Shown: positions 51,121 to 63,652, counted from the first letter of the stretch. The stretch: DNA of 64,000 bases from Lepidodermella squamata (GCA_047495785.1 JBLDXI010000046.1:1736001-1800000); one strand, 5' to 3'. Notes: generated by a model from the letters alone, not told the origin. Translations and numbers: made by a program.

Positions 51121-53900
51121 TCTAAAGACCCTGAGACCCCCGACCCCCAAAGCACTCTCGTCGCTAGTCTAGCCGATAAACCAGCAGCATTGACACAACA
51201 CTCGAGGCGCTTCCACTATGTATCACGTCAATCCGTTGTGCAAGCTCGCCGCAGGCCAACGCTCGTTTCTAACCAAGACCATCCAGTGTTAAAACCAGCT
51301 CTCAGCGATGATCAGGCTGTCTGCTTCATCGAAGACGTACCGGCAAGGCATGCTTAATTTCCTGCGCGAACAGGCCGTTAACGACAACACCAAGGTGAAG
51401 GGCGAGCAAAAGAAAGGAAAGATCTCACGCCTCTTTGCAGCACCTTCTCCTTTGTAGCACAGAATCATCAGTTTGGAATGGAAATGCCAAGACCTACACT
51501 GGTGCACAATTAAGCCCCTTCCACTGTGAATTCACGGTCATTAAGTGGTAAAATTGTATCATCATAGATCTTCAAGAATACAAGCACACTTCAAGGATTT
51601 GCAATGATTTGATGGTGCAACCATATTATAGCTTATTTTTCACCAGCGGTGTGCGAATTGCAGACCGGGATTGAGCGGACTTTGTTGCGTAATGTGTAAG
51701 TATTTGAAGCCACGCCGAACTCCGACTATCAGAAAATACAGAAATAAGAAAATAGGCTATCAAAGAAGCACCTGCTAGCCGATCCTTTGGCGATTCAGGT
51801 TTTCATTGAAAGGGCACTTTCGCAATACCAGCCCTCAGCGCCATATTATTCGTTGTTTGGACTTTCGACCATTGTCAAGTCAGCTTGTACTGGATCACCG
51901 GCGTTAAATCTCTTTTCTTTTAACCGCATCGCAATCGTGGTAAATTTTGTGTCATTGTTTTGATTGTTTTCAGATCCATCGATACATCGATGCGTAAGAT
52001 CAAATTTTCGATTCATTACCGGTTATTCCACGACCATAGAAGGCCAGAGAAGCAATCTAGGTAAAATGGAGTTGAATTTTTGACAATTTTTATACATCTT
52101 CAACATTTGTTCGTTATTACAGATTACATGAGATGGTTCTCCGTGTCTAGCCTATAGCCCATTGTTCCTCATGGCAACACTATTCCTAATCAATCTGAAT
52201 CAGAGTGATCAGGCTGAAAGTATGAATGTGGAATGAATGTAGCGCATGATTCATGCTTATGATATTCAGCAAGTACACTTTCAACGGCTTCGAATGACAT
52301 ATATAGACTGAGAAGTTTTTCCGTTCCTCTTTGTTTTCTCCATTCTCATACTTGCCCCACTTATGAGCTTGCCTTTCCAGGTTGCTTGAGCGTCTATAAT
52401 GATACTATTGCGACAAAAAAACTCGACGCGAATACATTTACATTACAAGGCATCATCTCATCTCCATCAAACCAGTCATTAATATCATTTAAGCTTACCG
52501 ATGAGCAAGTAATCTCGAAAGATGATTATTTTTTCCCCGCATAATAGACGGACCTGGTAGAAAACAGCGCTCCTGATAATAATACCTGCAGACAATGTAT
52601 GAAGCCCTCAGAAAGGCGCAGTATCGTGACTTCTGCCGTGTAAAGTTATGCATTGCATTTATAATATCGTGACGTCAAATAATAGGAAGGGCGCGGTTGT
52701 TACCGGCATATTAAAAAAGCGACTCTTTATTGCATTGTTCCAGCGCTCATCGTTAAATGGTACCGGATGCGCGATTGAGACTGGGGCGGAGGCGCGTGTG
52801 TTATTTAGCATTGCCACCATTTTTATTTTGCGATTGCCGGCGTGAAACGTAAACACTGAACACACACAGGAGCACAAGGTTGGCCATTAAAAAGCAGCAC
52901 AATGCTGGGAAGATAATATCCAAGGCTACGCGCTCGGCATGCAGCGATCTTCGGTATCTTTCTGGACTGCATAGCTTTCGCATTACAGAGCGAGCGCGAG
53001 AGCGCCGTACATGATCGCATGCGTATAACGCGCATGGCGCAGTGTTTATGTATGTACGGGACGGCTGCGGCGCAGAAATGCGCGCCCGAACGCGCCACGC
53101 AATGATGTGCGCACAGGCTGCGCATAGATACGCTCGGGAGCCTTATAACGTTTTGCGCGTGTTATGCATAGCATGCCATAAAGAACATGGATATTAACGA
53201 TAAAGGTGTACCCCTGCTAATAATAACGCAGGTAATATTATTATTGTTTTCTGCGAGTCTTCAATACCTCTATCTCTCTCGCGCCTACTATACCGATGTA
53301 TAGTCTGATGCTGCGCGATAATAAAATACATCAGCAGCAGCTAGACTTTACCTCGGTTTCAGCACGCACCCGTCCAAGTGCAGGCAAGGAAGTCGTTATT
53401 CCGCTTATTATTTAGGCCTTCGGTATTTATACCGGCTTATTTAAATCAAGATTAGATTCTCTTTCTCGGTGGTATAGCGGGCGATAGAGCAATAACAGCA
53501 GCGCCTTTATACACACATTATTGTATACAATAATAATAATAATAATAACGGTAATAACACGCCCAGTGATATGAAGATTCGCAGAAATACGTGTAGATTC
53601 GGCTATGCGTTATTATTATATTAAACCGTAGGTGGGCTTATTCGAGGCAAAAATTCCTGCGAACTGACTGCGGCCATAATCTACCAATCAAGCAACGGGA
53701 AGACGATCAACTATCATCGCGGCGAATGCCCTTGGTTCGCGTTGTTCCTTACCTGATGTAATGTGGTGGCGGCAAAGCGCCGCGCCCGACGCCGAACTCG
53801 AATCGGTGTAAAGAACGCAGCAACAGCTACAGCGCCGGCTTCGGCCCCAGATCACGCGCAGCCGGGCCTCATTATCTTTCGATTTTTGCAGCGCAGTTTC
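51121..53900. other. Intergenic region upstream of paramyosin
   Basis: No gene recognised. From about 51121 to 51500 there may be further decayed element sequence, but no motif can be named. From 52700 to 53900 the DNA becomes richer in GC and alternates CG/GC runs with AT-rich simple repeats ((AAT)n at about 53527-53549). It is the probable promoter and 5' UTR region of paramyosin. Confidence 0.4.
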
Positions 53901-56900
53901 ATGCCCGCGTAAAATAGCCGCGGGTACCTACCGATATCCGCTGTCTATTAATTTTATTAGAAATTTCGAAAGTTCCTTGATTTTCACCACTGCTATTTTG
54001 TTATTTACATTTTTTGTGCACTTTCATCGCAATCTAGGTTTCTTTTTCAAGTTTCAAAACTGGGTGACCGCGCGCGATCCGAACGTGCCTCCGTGGCACG
54101 CTTTACGACGACGACCATCACGTCGGGCACCGGCGGCACGACTAGCCGTACGACCACGTCGAATGTATCGAGCCTGCTCGATGCCGACACCGGTTCCAAG
54201 ACACGCTACGTCTACCGCGGCCTCTCGCCAACCAGTGAGAGCCGCTTGCAGCACCGCCTGAAAGAGCTCGAAGAGAACCTCGACTTTGAGCGCAATGAGC
54301 GCCTTCGGGTAATTTCCCGCACTGATTTTAACGAGCATTCGTGCTTATACTGAGATTTATGCTTTCAGGCTGAGCGCAACTCTCAGGATTTGCAGACTCA
54401 ACTTGAAATTCTGCAAGATCAACTTTCTGAAGCATCCGGTCTTAGCTCTGCCCATGTAAGCGTGACAAATTAATTCTGAATAATTCATATGACTTAAATT
54501 GTTGCTAATCGACAGAGCGAAGCTGTGAAAAAGCGCGAGAGCGACATTTTGCGCCTGCGCAAGGAAGTCGAGCTGGCAAATGCCAATGCCGAAGAAGTTG
54601 CCTCGCATGCCAAGAGACAGGCCCAGGCGCAACTTGCCGAACTGCAGGACCAGGCCGATCATGCTAACAAGGCGAAGCACAAGGTCGAGAAGGAACGCCA
54701 GAACTTGCTTATCGAAATCGACAGCCTCATGTCTCAGCTGGACGCCACCAACAAGTCAAAGCTGGCGGCTGAGACTAAGCTGGACTCTGTTGAGTCACAG
54801 GTTTGTGAAACCTTGTCCGCGTAAAATCTAGGTCAAATTTCAAACATTCAACCATTTTTTAGCTGCGCAGCGCCCGTGCCCAGAACGAAGAACTGCAGCA
54901 CTTGGTTGCTGATGCCACCAACATCAAGGCGCGTCTGACTCAGGAGAACTTCGAGCTCCAGCGTCAAGCTCATGAGTTCGAGTCTCAGGCCTTGAACCTG
55001 GCCAAGACCAAGCAGGTTCTGCAGCAGACTCTCGACGATTGCAAGACTCGTCTTGATGAAGAATTGCGCGTAAGATATTTAAATTTATAATTGAGAGGTA
55101 AACTCTCGATTTTTAACCCAGAACCGCAGCACCTTATTGGCTCAGCTCTCGAATGCCCAAGCCGATCTTGACAGCGCTCTGTCTCGTCTGGCCGAGGAGC
55201 AGGAATCATCAAACAGCCTTCGCTCTCAGGTAAAGATACAGTTTTGCTAATTGAGCGCTTCGAAGTTTTCGTCCGCCTTTCCAGGTCAATCGTCTGTCCA
55301 CCGAGCTTCAACAACTGCGCAGCAAGTACGAGAAGGAACTCATGGCCAAGCTGGAAGAACTGGAAGAGTCGAAGCGTCGCCTTACTGCTCGCATCGCCGA
55401 ACTCGAAAGCGATCTTGAGCGCGAACACTCGCGCGCCAGCAACGCCGAGAAGGCCAAGAGCAAGTTGACCATCGAGGTGCGCGAACTTACCATCGAAATT
55501 GAGAAGGTGAGCAAAGACATTTGATTATAGTTTTAGCAATCTAAGGTTGCTTGCTTTTCATTCAGATCAACGGCGCTTTGAGCGAGGCCCTTCGCCGCGC
55601 TCACACTGCCGAGAAGGAGGTCGAGCTTTCGCGTGTCCGCATTTCGGACTTGGAGCGCGATTTGCAGCGCGCTGCTGCCGATAACGCTTCGTTGGCCGAG
55701 GAGATCAAACGCCTGCGTGTTGACAACTCGAACTTGAGCGACCGATTGTCCGCAGCCGAGCGCGAGAACAAGAGCCTCGCCGACCAGCTTGTTGAATCGC
55801 GCGACCACGCTCGCGAACTCAACCGTCAACTTACCGAGCTGGCTGCCATTCGTGTTCAGCTGGAACGCGAGCGCGATGCCTTGGCTAGCGCTATGCGCGA
55901 GGCTGAACTCGCTGTTAAGGAGCTTGAGGCCAAGTACAACTCTGCCCAACAGGCTTTCCAGCACGCCAAAGCCGAACTCGAGGCGAAGCTCCGCGCCAAG
56001 GAAGATGAGCTCGAATCACTCCGGTAAGTTATATTTGAATGAGGAGTGCTATTCCGATGAATCTATAGATATAGTCAAATTTGTAGATGAGAACTTGCTA
56101 GATTGCAATTATACCTTGAAAATGATGATTTTGCGATTTTTCTATTTTTGCGATTTTTCTAGCCGCCAAACCGAACGCACCATTCAGGAACTGCACTCGC
56201 AGTTGGTCGAAATCGAAACGCGCTACAAGGGCGAACTGTCGCGCTTGCGCAAGAAGTTTGAAGCTGACTTGCACGAGTTGGAACATCAGTTGGACGCTGC
56301 GAACCGCAACGCCGCCCAGGCCATTAAGGATCTGGCTATTACTCAGAAGCGCCTAACCGAAGTGACCTTGTCGTGGGAGGAAGAGCGCCGCCTGCACGAG
56401 GAGACGCGCACCCAGTTGACCGTCGCTGAGAAGCGTCGTCTGGCTCTGCAGAGCGAAGTCGATGAAGTTCGCACGCTCTACGAAAACGTAAGTCATCGCA
56501 TAGAATGGTTCAATCAGTAAATTAATGCCTTATATTTCAGGCTGAGCGCGCCCGCAAATCGGCTGAAAACGAGGCTCACGAAGCCCACTCTCGCGTGTCG
56601 GAGCTTACCAACCAGATTACGATTTCCTTGAACGAGCGTCGTCGCCTCGAGGGCGAACTGTCCGCGGCTAATGCCGAGGTCGACTTGGCTCACAACAGCC
56701 AACGCGAGGCTCAGGATCGCGCTGATCGCCTGCAGGCCGATGTTAACCGGCTGTACGATGAGCTGCGCCAGGAGCAGGAGAACTACAAGCACGCCGAGAA
56801 CCTGCGTAAGCAGCTTGAGGTCGAGCTGCGCGAGCTTACCGTCAAGCTCGAGGAGGCTGAGGCGTATGCCCAGCGCGAGGGCAAGAAGGCTGTCGCTCGC

Positions 56901-57420
56901 CTTACTCAGCGCGTCCGCGAGCTGGAGGCTGAGCTCGAAATCGAGCAGCGCAACCACCGGTCTGCCGACGCTGCGTGGCGTAAGGTCGACCGTCAACTCA
57001 AGGAGGTACAGCAGGCCGCCGAGGAAGATCGCCGTGTTGTTGTCGAGCTGCAAGACCTTGTCGACAAGCTGCAACAACGCAACCGCCAAATTAAGAAGCA
57101 GCTCGAGGAAGCTGTGAGTTTTTTGTGTTTAGGCATAAGAAAATATTTACGCTGCATCTGTAGTTCAACTGTTCCCACCTCTATACTCAAAGATACCATT
57201 CGATTTATTAAAATTATACATTTTCATTTTACAGGAGGAAGCGACCAACATCACCCTGGCTAAATATCGCAAACTGCAGGCTGAGCTTGAAGAAGCCGAA
57301 CACCGAGCTGACGTTGCCGAGAAGAACGCATCGATCATGCGCACCCGCCGCCACTCGATGTCGGTCGGCCGTGACACCGTCCGCGAAACCATCACCAACG
57401 TGCGAGTCGTTCGCATTTGA
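53901..57420 (+). CDS. prm: Paramyosin (invertebrate thick-filament core protein)
   Basis: Exons 54038-54308, 54369-54455, 54516-54800, 54863-55069, 55122-55229, 55285-55506, 55566-56023, 56163-56487, 56541-57113 and 57235-57420 form one continuous frame; a tentative first exon ATGCCCGC at 53901-53908 joins in phase (about 909 aa in total; family about 870-890). Apart from a short Thr/Ser-rich head and an Arg-rich tail with a Ser (RRHSMSVGRD), the whole protein is an unbroken heptad coiled coil with alternating charged blocks. Segments such as ETRYKGELSRLRKKFEADLH and KVDRQLKEVQQAAEEDRR match the myosin-rod/paramyosin class. The lack of a motor head and the length favour paramyosin over a myosin tail. 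The sequence is more divergent than usual from fly and worm paramyosin. No in-frame ATG exists in exon 54038-54308, so an upstream start exon is needed; mine is provisional. Confidence 0.85.
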
Positions 57421-59403
57421 GCGGCGTCAAAGATGACTCGAAAAAACCATTTTTAGGCTAATTTATTTTTCAATTTGAACATAAATACTTATACATATAC
57501 TTATATAATTGTTAATCAAGTTGGATCGCGAGCGCTTATACTATATGACCAGTTAAGTGAATCTCATGTGTATGCTGCCTGATGAAGTCGTATTATATGA
57601 CAGAACTCGTCGACTAATTTATGAGATGGATGCTTGGAAGTTAGAAATTTTGAAAATTGGACTCGCCAGTTTTGTTCGATAAATACTCATAGATATCAGC
57701 GGCTTAAAATACTCTTTCCGTCCTACGCTACTAGGAAGTCAACCACAACCGTGTGAGCTCTGTTGATTCATCACTACTCTAATGAGTTTTATTAATGTTG
57801 AAGTTTGACTATACATAACTCTTACTGTCTTTTGTTGCTTCGATGTTTATGATATCGCTGCCATAAATGAAACCGATACGTGCTTGGTGAAGCTATTTCA
57901 TTAACAGTTACATTTGCAGTCGTTCAATGCTTGGTGCTTGCTATTTTTTGTCAAGTTATTGATATCTCTATATGTTGAGATCGCACAAGTTGCTTTACTC
58001 GCAGAACCCGATGGAAGCTTGACGAATCACTTTATATTGGAAACGGACGTTATTTTCTGATCAGGGAACCAGCAACAGAGCGAAAAGTACTCCACATTTT
58101 AGAAGAAATTTCCACTCAAGAAAACTATAGACTATGTCGGCATAACCTTCGCCTTCAGTAATGCAAACCTTATTACGGGTGCTGGTTTACTACGCGCTCG
58201 ATGAAATGTTCAAAACTGCCACTGGCGTGTTATTATTTCAAATTATTTCAAATACAAGAGAGTTAATGGGAGATAAAAAATGTACATACTTGGGTGAACA
58301 ACCAACTTTCGCAGAGAGGACAACGGAGAAGGCGAATTGTTGAGTACTTTTCACTCTTCTACTATGGTTTCTCCTCCTCTCTTTACTTTTTCCTTTTCCG
58401 TGCCAAAATGGTTGGTTGGAATGAATGGCTAAATCAGTCAGATCATTGAAGGACTACTAAAATATGCCTGTTGCGAAAGCGAATAGCTACCATCTCGGCG
58501 TAAAATGCGTGAAATAAAAACAAAAATAAAAGGAATATTACTGAATTAATACCAACATCATTATTACCTATTTTATACCTGCATTTATTCTATTCCGATT
58601 GACCGGTGCTAGCTCGAGAAGGCACCAGCTAGTATCAAATGCAAATTGCAAATTACATGTGCAATAACAACAAATATTATTTTTCGATGGAGTCCCACGT
58701 GTAATGCAATGCACAGAGGGTTTTTTATTCGCGGCATAGTGACGCCGAAATTGCGTGTCAAGAAAAATCTGAAAAATCAGAACTTGTCGTTCCTCCAGCG
58801 AAACCGGCTCCTTTTTCGCCTACTGCCCTCATTTACCAAACCAACCTCGAATACAAAAAATCAGCTTGTAAGACCTATTCTTGCAGACTACTCTATTCTT
58901 AGATTTTATCTTGCGATGCAATTTCAGCGTCTCTATGGCAACAGAAAATACAGCTACAGCTATAGTTTTTTGCTTTCGAAAATTCGCTACAGAGCGAAAC
59001 GAACATGTTTTTTATCGTCCTTCTCTTTCCTGGCACAATTTTTCTAGAAATAATTTAGATGCAACCAACAACAATATAAAAATCAAGGTAAAATTAAAAA
59101 CCAAGAATAACAGGAAAAGATAAGGCGCGAGCAGAGGGTGAACAAGCGCTTGTCAGAGACAGTGCGCAGGCGACGATAGTGAGAAGGCACATTGGAGAAT
59201 TTATCACGGAATATGGGAGATTTACCTGACAAATTAACAAAAATACGACACAGAACGGTTTGAAAGACACAGAGAAATAGGAGACGGCGACAAGGTGAGA
59301 ACAACAGGTTGAGAGAGGCAGGAGAGAACTGACGGAAGGCAGAAAGACACAGAGGACAAGAATCACATGGGAGCAGGAAGCGGGCCCTGTGGCAGACGAG
59401 AGT
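57421..59403. other. Paramyosin 3' UTR and intergenic DNA
   Basis: No gene seen in about 2 kb of AT-rich DNA. An AATAAA-containing stretch near 58513-58530 could end the paramyosin transcript, but this is uncertain. The short plus-strand frames near 58646-59047 lack splice structure and homology. Confidence 0.4.
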
Positions 59404-60660
59404 TCAGAATAAAAAAATTCTCACTTTTGGTATGTCAAAATAATTCATAGTTTCTCGGACCTTCCAATACATTTGGATTAAGCGCATTGCGATTGTATTG
59501 TCGGGTCCGCTGATAGCGTAAATATAGTTGAAAACCATGTGCGATGAACGGAAAGGTTCCAGGTCGGTTCCAAATGACCTAGTTTGATTTTGATGTTTTG
59601 TAATGAAGCATTTCGAAATTTTCTTAAATTCTCGGATCTTCATGGGATTTTTGACTGTTGGAATGAAAATAGTACAATCGGGTCAACCTAGCATGATTAT
59701 GTGGTCAAAACTTTGGCAGAGTGAACAAAAAAGATTCCAGATCAATTCCAAGCGACCTACTTCGGACTTCAGATTTTCACTTCTGGCATCTCAAAATACA
59801 AAATACTACATTATTCCTCGGATTTTCAAGCGCTGGTCGATTAATCGAACGGAAAAGATCCGCTAATGACGATTATGTGTTTGAAAACCATGCACGGTGA
59901 AGAGAAAAGGATCCAGATCGATCCAAAATGACCTACTTTGAGTTTGAAATTTTCACGGTTGATCTTTCAAATGTCATGTCAATGTCAAACGCCAATATGT
60001 GAGTAATTTACAAGAATCGTGCTATCAGGCCTGCTGATAACGATTACGTGGTTGGAAACCATGTATGGTGAAGGGAAAAGTTTCCAGATCGATGAGAAAC
60101 GGCCTATTTTGATTCGATCTGGTCACGGCTGACCGTTCAAATTTCACCTCAACTTGTCGTATTCTGATCCGATTGGTGAAAAATTTACAGTCAGCTGATG
60201 ACGAATATCAAGTCGGATCAAGACGGCTGTCGACAATAAAGATTCCGGAGCGAACTAAATTCATCTATTTCGAAATTGAGATTTTCATTTTTGGCATTTC
60301 AAAATAATTCATAATTTCTCGGATCTTCAGTCAAATGTCGATTAATTGCATGGAAATAGTATTATCGGGTCCGTTGATGACGGAAACGCGGTCGAAAACC
60401 ATGTGCGGTGAAGGGAAAAGGTTCCAGATCGGTTCCAGATGACCTACTTTGAAATTTAAAATGTCACTTATGGAGGTTCAAATTCTTCAACAATTCCGGT
60501 GATAATGAGTTAACTTTTGATAAATCGCAAAGAATATGTAAAACAGGGTCCGCTGATCACGGAAATCATGTCCAAAACGGGGTACGTCTAATATTAAGGG
60601 TTCCAGAATTTTTACGTGACCTGTTGGATCATATTTAAAATCCACTTTTGTAAATTTACT
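59404..60660 (+). repeat. Degenerate tandem repeat, period about 175 bp, about 7 copies
   Basis: A phrase of the type (aaaacc-atg-nnn-gtga-agggaaaagg) followed by ttccagatcg...tgacctac recurs in the same orientation with its 'ttccag(atc)' core at about 59556, 59734, 59909, 60081, 60241, 60421 and 60600. The spacings are 178, 175, 172, 160, 180 and 179 bases. Each unit also has a 'ttctcggat(c/t)tt' segment and a 'gggtc(c/a)...ctgatgacg' segment. Copies are substantially diverged. It does not encode a protein. Confidence 0.85.
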
Positions 60661-60982
60661 TGCTCATTTTTTTCGCTTAATAAGTTACCCGCTGAATACG
60701 ATTAGCATATCGAGGTGCCCCTTTCGTTGTGCGAAAGCGGAATAGGTAATTAACTATGAGCACTTTTTACCTCCGGTTGAAAGCCCTTGAAAAACATTGT
60801 GGTTAATAGCAATCATGGAGCCACTAATCTAGTGCTGCTAAAAGTTCTGTTTTGGATCTACATTATAGGCTTTCCCATAAGCTTACTCTAATAATTAATT
60901 ACCAATATTGTTTTTACCTAGACAATTTATCAATTTTTTGGGCTCTTTGATATCGAGGCAGAAGACGATCGATACATTGGAA

Positions 60983-63652
60983 ATGATAAGTTTTCCTCTA
61001 ATAACGTTTTTGTTGTTCTGCTGCGCCCATTTCACGCTATGCTATCGGCCATCTACCATTCAATCATCAAATGCATGTGATACGCCGTGTAAAATATATA
61101 AGCCTTGGTTTTCAGCTGATTATTTCTACTGCTTTGTCGAACCTGTTGATTCAATTTACGGCGGCAAATTTGTCATCGAAGAACGGCACTACTGCTCTCC
61201 TCTAGAAAATGTCGACTTTCATGGAAATGCATGCAAACGGGACCATCCTTGTGGCTATCATGGCGAAGACTATACATGGTGTTATTTATCGGAAGGTTCC
61301 TGGGGTTATTGCTCTTTAGGCAACGTTTCATCGACGCCAATTGTTGCCGACAACGGATATTACTGCTCCTCCACTTCAGAGTGTAAAGGTCCTGACTTTC
61401 ATTGTTCCACTCGTAACGGTAGAGAGACAAGCAGCTGTGAACCAGGCAAAACAGATCATGTATGGGAGGACATCACGCTTTCTAAATGCTCTGTTGGTAA
61501 TCCCGGTTTTGCCATCTATAGTGCTCGACTGTCTATATTTGACGAGAAACCAATTTTGAGTTTGCCGCTATGCGACACGTTCCCGAATATAATGCTAGCT
61601 GATGGAAGAAATATTGGTCGCCATTTTCAATGCGGCCTTGAAAACTATAAAGATGTTATTGCGGAGTTTGAGACACCCTTTGATGTAGCGCTAGACCCGA
61701 AGTCAATTAGCAAAACAGATTCATCCTGTTACAGCAATGAGTGGGACGACACTTGCTCTGATCAAGATTCTGCCACAGGTCTGAGTCGCCCTAAAAGATC
61801 CCAAAAATGCCCTGGAGGCGATCAAAACACCGATTACTATTCAATCTCAGTCATACTGGCATTGATTCAGGCTCTCATAAACCAAAATCAACAGCCTATT
61901 TCACCCGAAAGCATACAAACACCTCGTGTGACACCTCGTTATACCCACGATTTTGTCGGCATCGAACAGACATCGAATTCATTTCGATACAATGGTAGAT
62001 ACGTTTTCAGATTTTTGCGCAGTGATATTCAAGAGCAACACATACAAGCGAGAAGGAATGGCTATCAACGAAAGCCTGATGAAGGCGACGGTCGTAACGG
62101 CCTAAGACCAGCTAATCCCAACGCAAGGTATACGCTTTTCCAGCACGTTTCAAACGGAGGACTTTCAACGCAGTTTATTTCAACAACCACTGATTTTGGA
62201 CGAACGCTACGTTTAGCTGCAGATCAGGCTTTAGAATATTTTAGCTCAGAATCTGTCTTAAATAATGGTCGAGGATTCAGTCGGTACTTCGTACAAATCG
62301 ATACTCGTGACTTGATAATCAACGATCTAACTAACGTTGTAACGGCTGAACGCAGCCTATCTAGCATTTATACTCCTTACTACGACGCGTATAGCAGAGT
62401 CGTTCGTCTAGCACGCAGCTGGTCGGAAATTGTCATTGAAGGCGAAGTTCCCCCTGAAAACATTGCCGGGATATTTGAAGTTTGCGCCGTCAACAGTACT
62501 CATGTTGTTGTAGTAGTTCATCGTGAAAGTCACCGTGATCTAATGAGACGCGATGAGATGCCAAACACTGTTGTTTGCAAAGCGGAAGACTTGCCAGTAA
62601 CACTACAAAATGGCTGGTTTGAAACACGTGAAGACCGTATCCCCGGAACATCAACGGCTTTTCAATGCAATTTTGGTTTCATAAAGTCAGGAACTTCACT
62701 TCCGGTAATAAAATGCCTGCCCGATGGAACTTGGTCTTCATTGCCTATTTGCGAGTCGATCATTGGTAGATGGAGCACAGTTTTAAAAACTGAGGGTTTT
62801 GACGAAATAATTGCATATTCGAGAAGCTACCCAGCTAATTTCGAAACTTTGATGCCTCAATTGATGACTGAACTTCATAATTCGCATCATCTTCTCACTC
62901 GATTTTTGGCTTTTCTCCCGCAATTGAATGATCAGCCGTTCATTGTTGCCCTCGACGGCTTCAATGTGAATTTCAGAACCGCCTTTTCATGGGAGTACGA
63001 CACATTATCGGCTATCACAAAGCGAATAGACGAGATTCGCTACAACGACTTGCCTGAACGCTATAGATTGATAATGGCAAGTATTAAACGGCAACTTGGT
63101 AGCAGTTTTTCCTTCTTGTTCTTAGATGGTTTTGGTGACAATAAATGTGCTGCAGGTTCGCGTCAATTTGAAGTTGGTTACATTAAGTTTCCTGAAGGTT
63201 ACGCCTCTCGACGTTTACATCTTTGTTTGCGGGGCCAATTCGATCCAGAAGGAGCTTTCGGAGGCGTTTATCAGTCATGCCCCAGTGATGTAACGCACGC
63301 TAGTCGTCCAAATCCCGTCACTGGAAGTTACAACTGCCCGAACGGTACAACGAGTTCTATATCGTTCAGAGTGATGCCTGGCGATACACATCTTTGGTCG
63401 GGATGCACACAACACATATGCTTCAACTACGTTCCAGGTGGAAGCCTGGGAGGCTTTTATCAGATAGTTGATTTGAATGGCAAGAAAAACAACGTTGTTA
63501 ACCCAGTAACTGGACAATTCAATTGTCCCGACGGTTACGTCAGCAATAAGTTTGGCCGCGTAATGGCACCTGATTATTACACATGGGGAACAAATCAATT
63601 TATTTGCCTCCGGAAAATTCGGTCTTTGAACTTCGAACTTCAAAATTCATAA
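60983..63652 (+). CDS. Secreted protein with ADP-ribosyltransferase-like and sushi domains
   Basis: A single-exon frame of 889 aa; this ATG is chosen because a signal peptide (MISFPLITFLLFCCAHFTLC) follows. Residues about 30-330 are Cys-rich in two related modules (a C...GDHP-like region, then a second with CSVGNPGF). Residues about 335-495 resemble a cholera-toxin-like R-S-E class ADP-ribosyltransferase: an Arg in YVFRFLRSD (about 340), the STT motif in FISTTTD (about 398), and a catalytic-type Glu in SEIVIEGEVPPENIAG (about 482-494). A sushi/CCP domain follows (about 529-591, four Cys, with DGTWSSLPIC). The C-terminus (about 705-889) has two copies of a NPVTG-x-x-NCP-x-G module that I have also seen in perforin-like proteins. 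Function is inferred only: an extracellular ARTase-like protein, possibly defensive. An AATAAA lies near 63777. It is intact, without frameshift. Domain call confident; activity unproven. Confidence 0.75.
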   Translation: MISFPLITFLLFCCAHFTLCYRPSTIQSSNACDTPCKIYKPWFSADYFYCFVEPVDSIYGGKFVIEERHYCSPLENVDFHGNACKRDHPCGYHGEDYTWCYLSEGSWGYCSLGNVSSTPIVADNGYYCSSTSECKGPDFHCSTRNGRETSSCEPGKTDHVWEDITLSKCSVGNPGFAIYSARLSIFDEKPILSLPLCDTFPNIMLADGRNIGRHFQCGLENYKDVIAEFETPFDVALDPKSISKTDSSCYSNEWDDTCSDQDSATGLSRPKRSQKCPGGDQNTDYYSISVILALIQALINQNQQPISPESIQTPRVTPRYTHDFVGIEQTSNSFRYNGRYVFRFLRSDIQEQHIQARRNGYQRKPDEGDGRNGLRPANPNARYTLFQHVSNGGLSTQFISTTTDFGRTLRLAADQALEYFSSESVLNNGRGFSRYFVQIDTRDLIINDLTNVVTAERSLSSIYTPYYDAYSRVVRLARSWSEIVIEGEVPPENIAGIFEVCAVNSTHVVVVVHRESHRDLMRRDEMPNTVVCKAEDLPVTLQNGWFETREDRIPGTSTAFQCNFGFIKSGTSLPVIKCLPDGTWSSLPICESIIGRWSTVLKTEGFDEIIAYSRSYPANFETLMPQLMTELHNSHHLLTRFLAFLPQLNDQPFIVALDGFNVNFRTAFSWEYDTLSAITKRIDEIRYNDLPERYRLIMASIKRQLGSSFSFLFLDGFGDNKCAAGSRQFEVGYIKFPEGYASRRLHLCLRGQFDPEGAFGGVYQSCPSDVTHASRPNPVTGSYNCPNGTTSSISFRVMPGDTHLWSGCTQHICFNYVPGGSLGGFYQIVDLNGKKNNVVNPVTGQFNCPDGYVSNKFGRVMAPDYYTWGTNQFICLRKIRSLNFELQNS

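Noticed and set aside
55533-57089. Long minus-strand Leu-rich frames across 55.5-57.1 kb
   Set aside because: Antisense of the paramyosin coiled coil; the periodic Glu/Arg/Leu codons read as Leu-rich on the other strand.
60983-63652. Bacterial contamination as the source of the ADP-ribosyltransferase-like gene
   Set aside because: It carries a sushi domain and eukaryotic signal peptide, has host-like flanks and an AATAAA, and is linked to intron-bearing animal genes in the same window.
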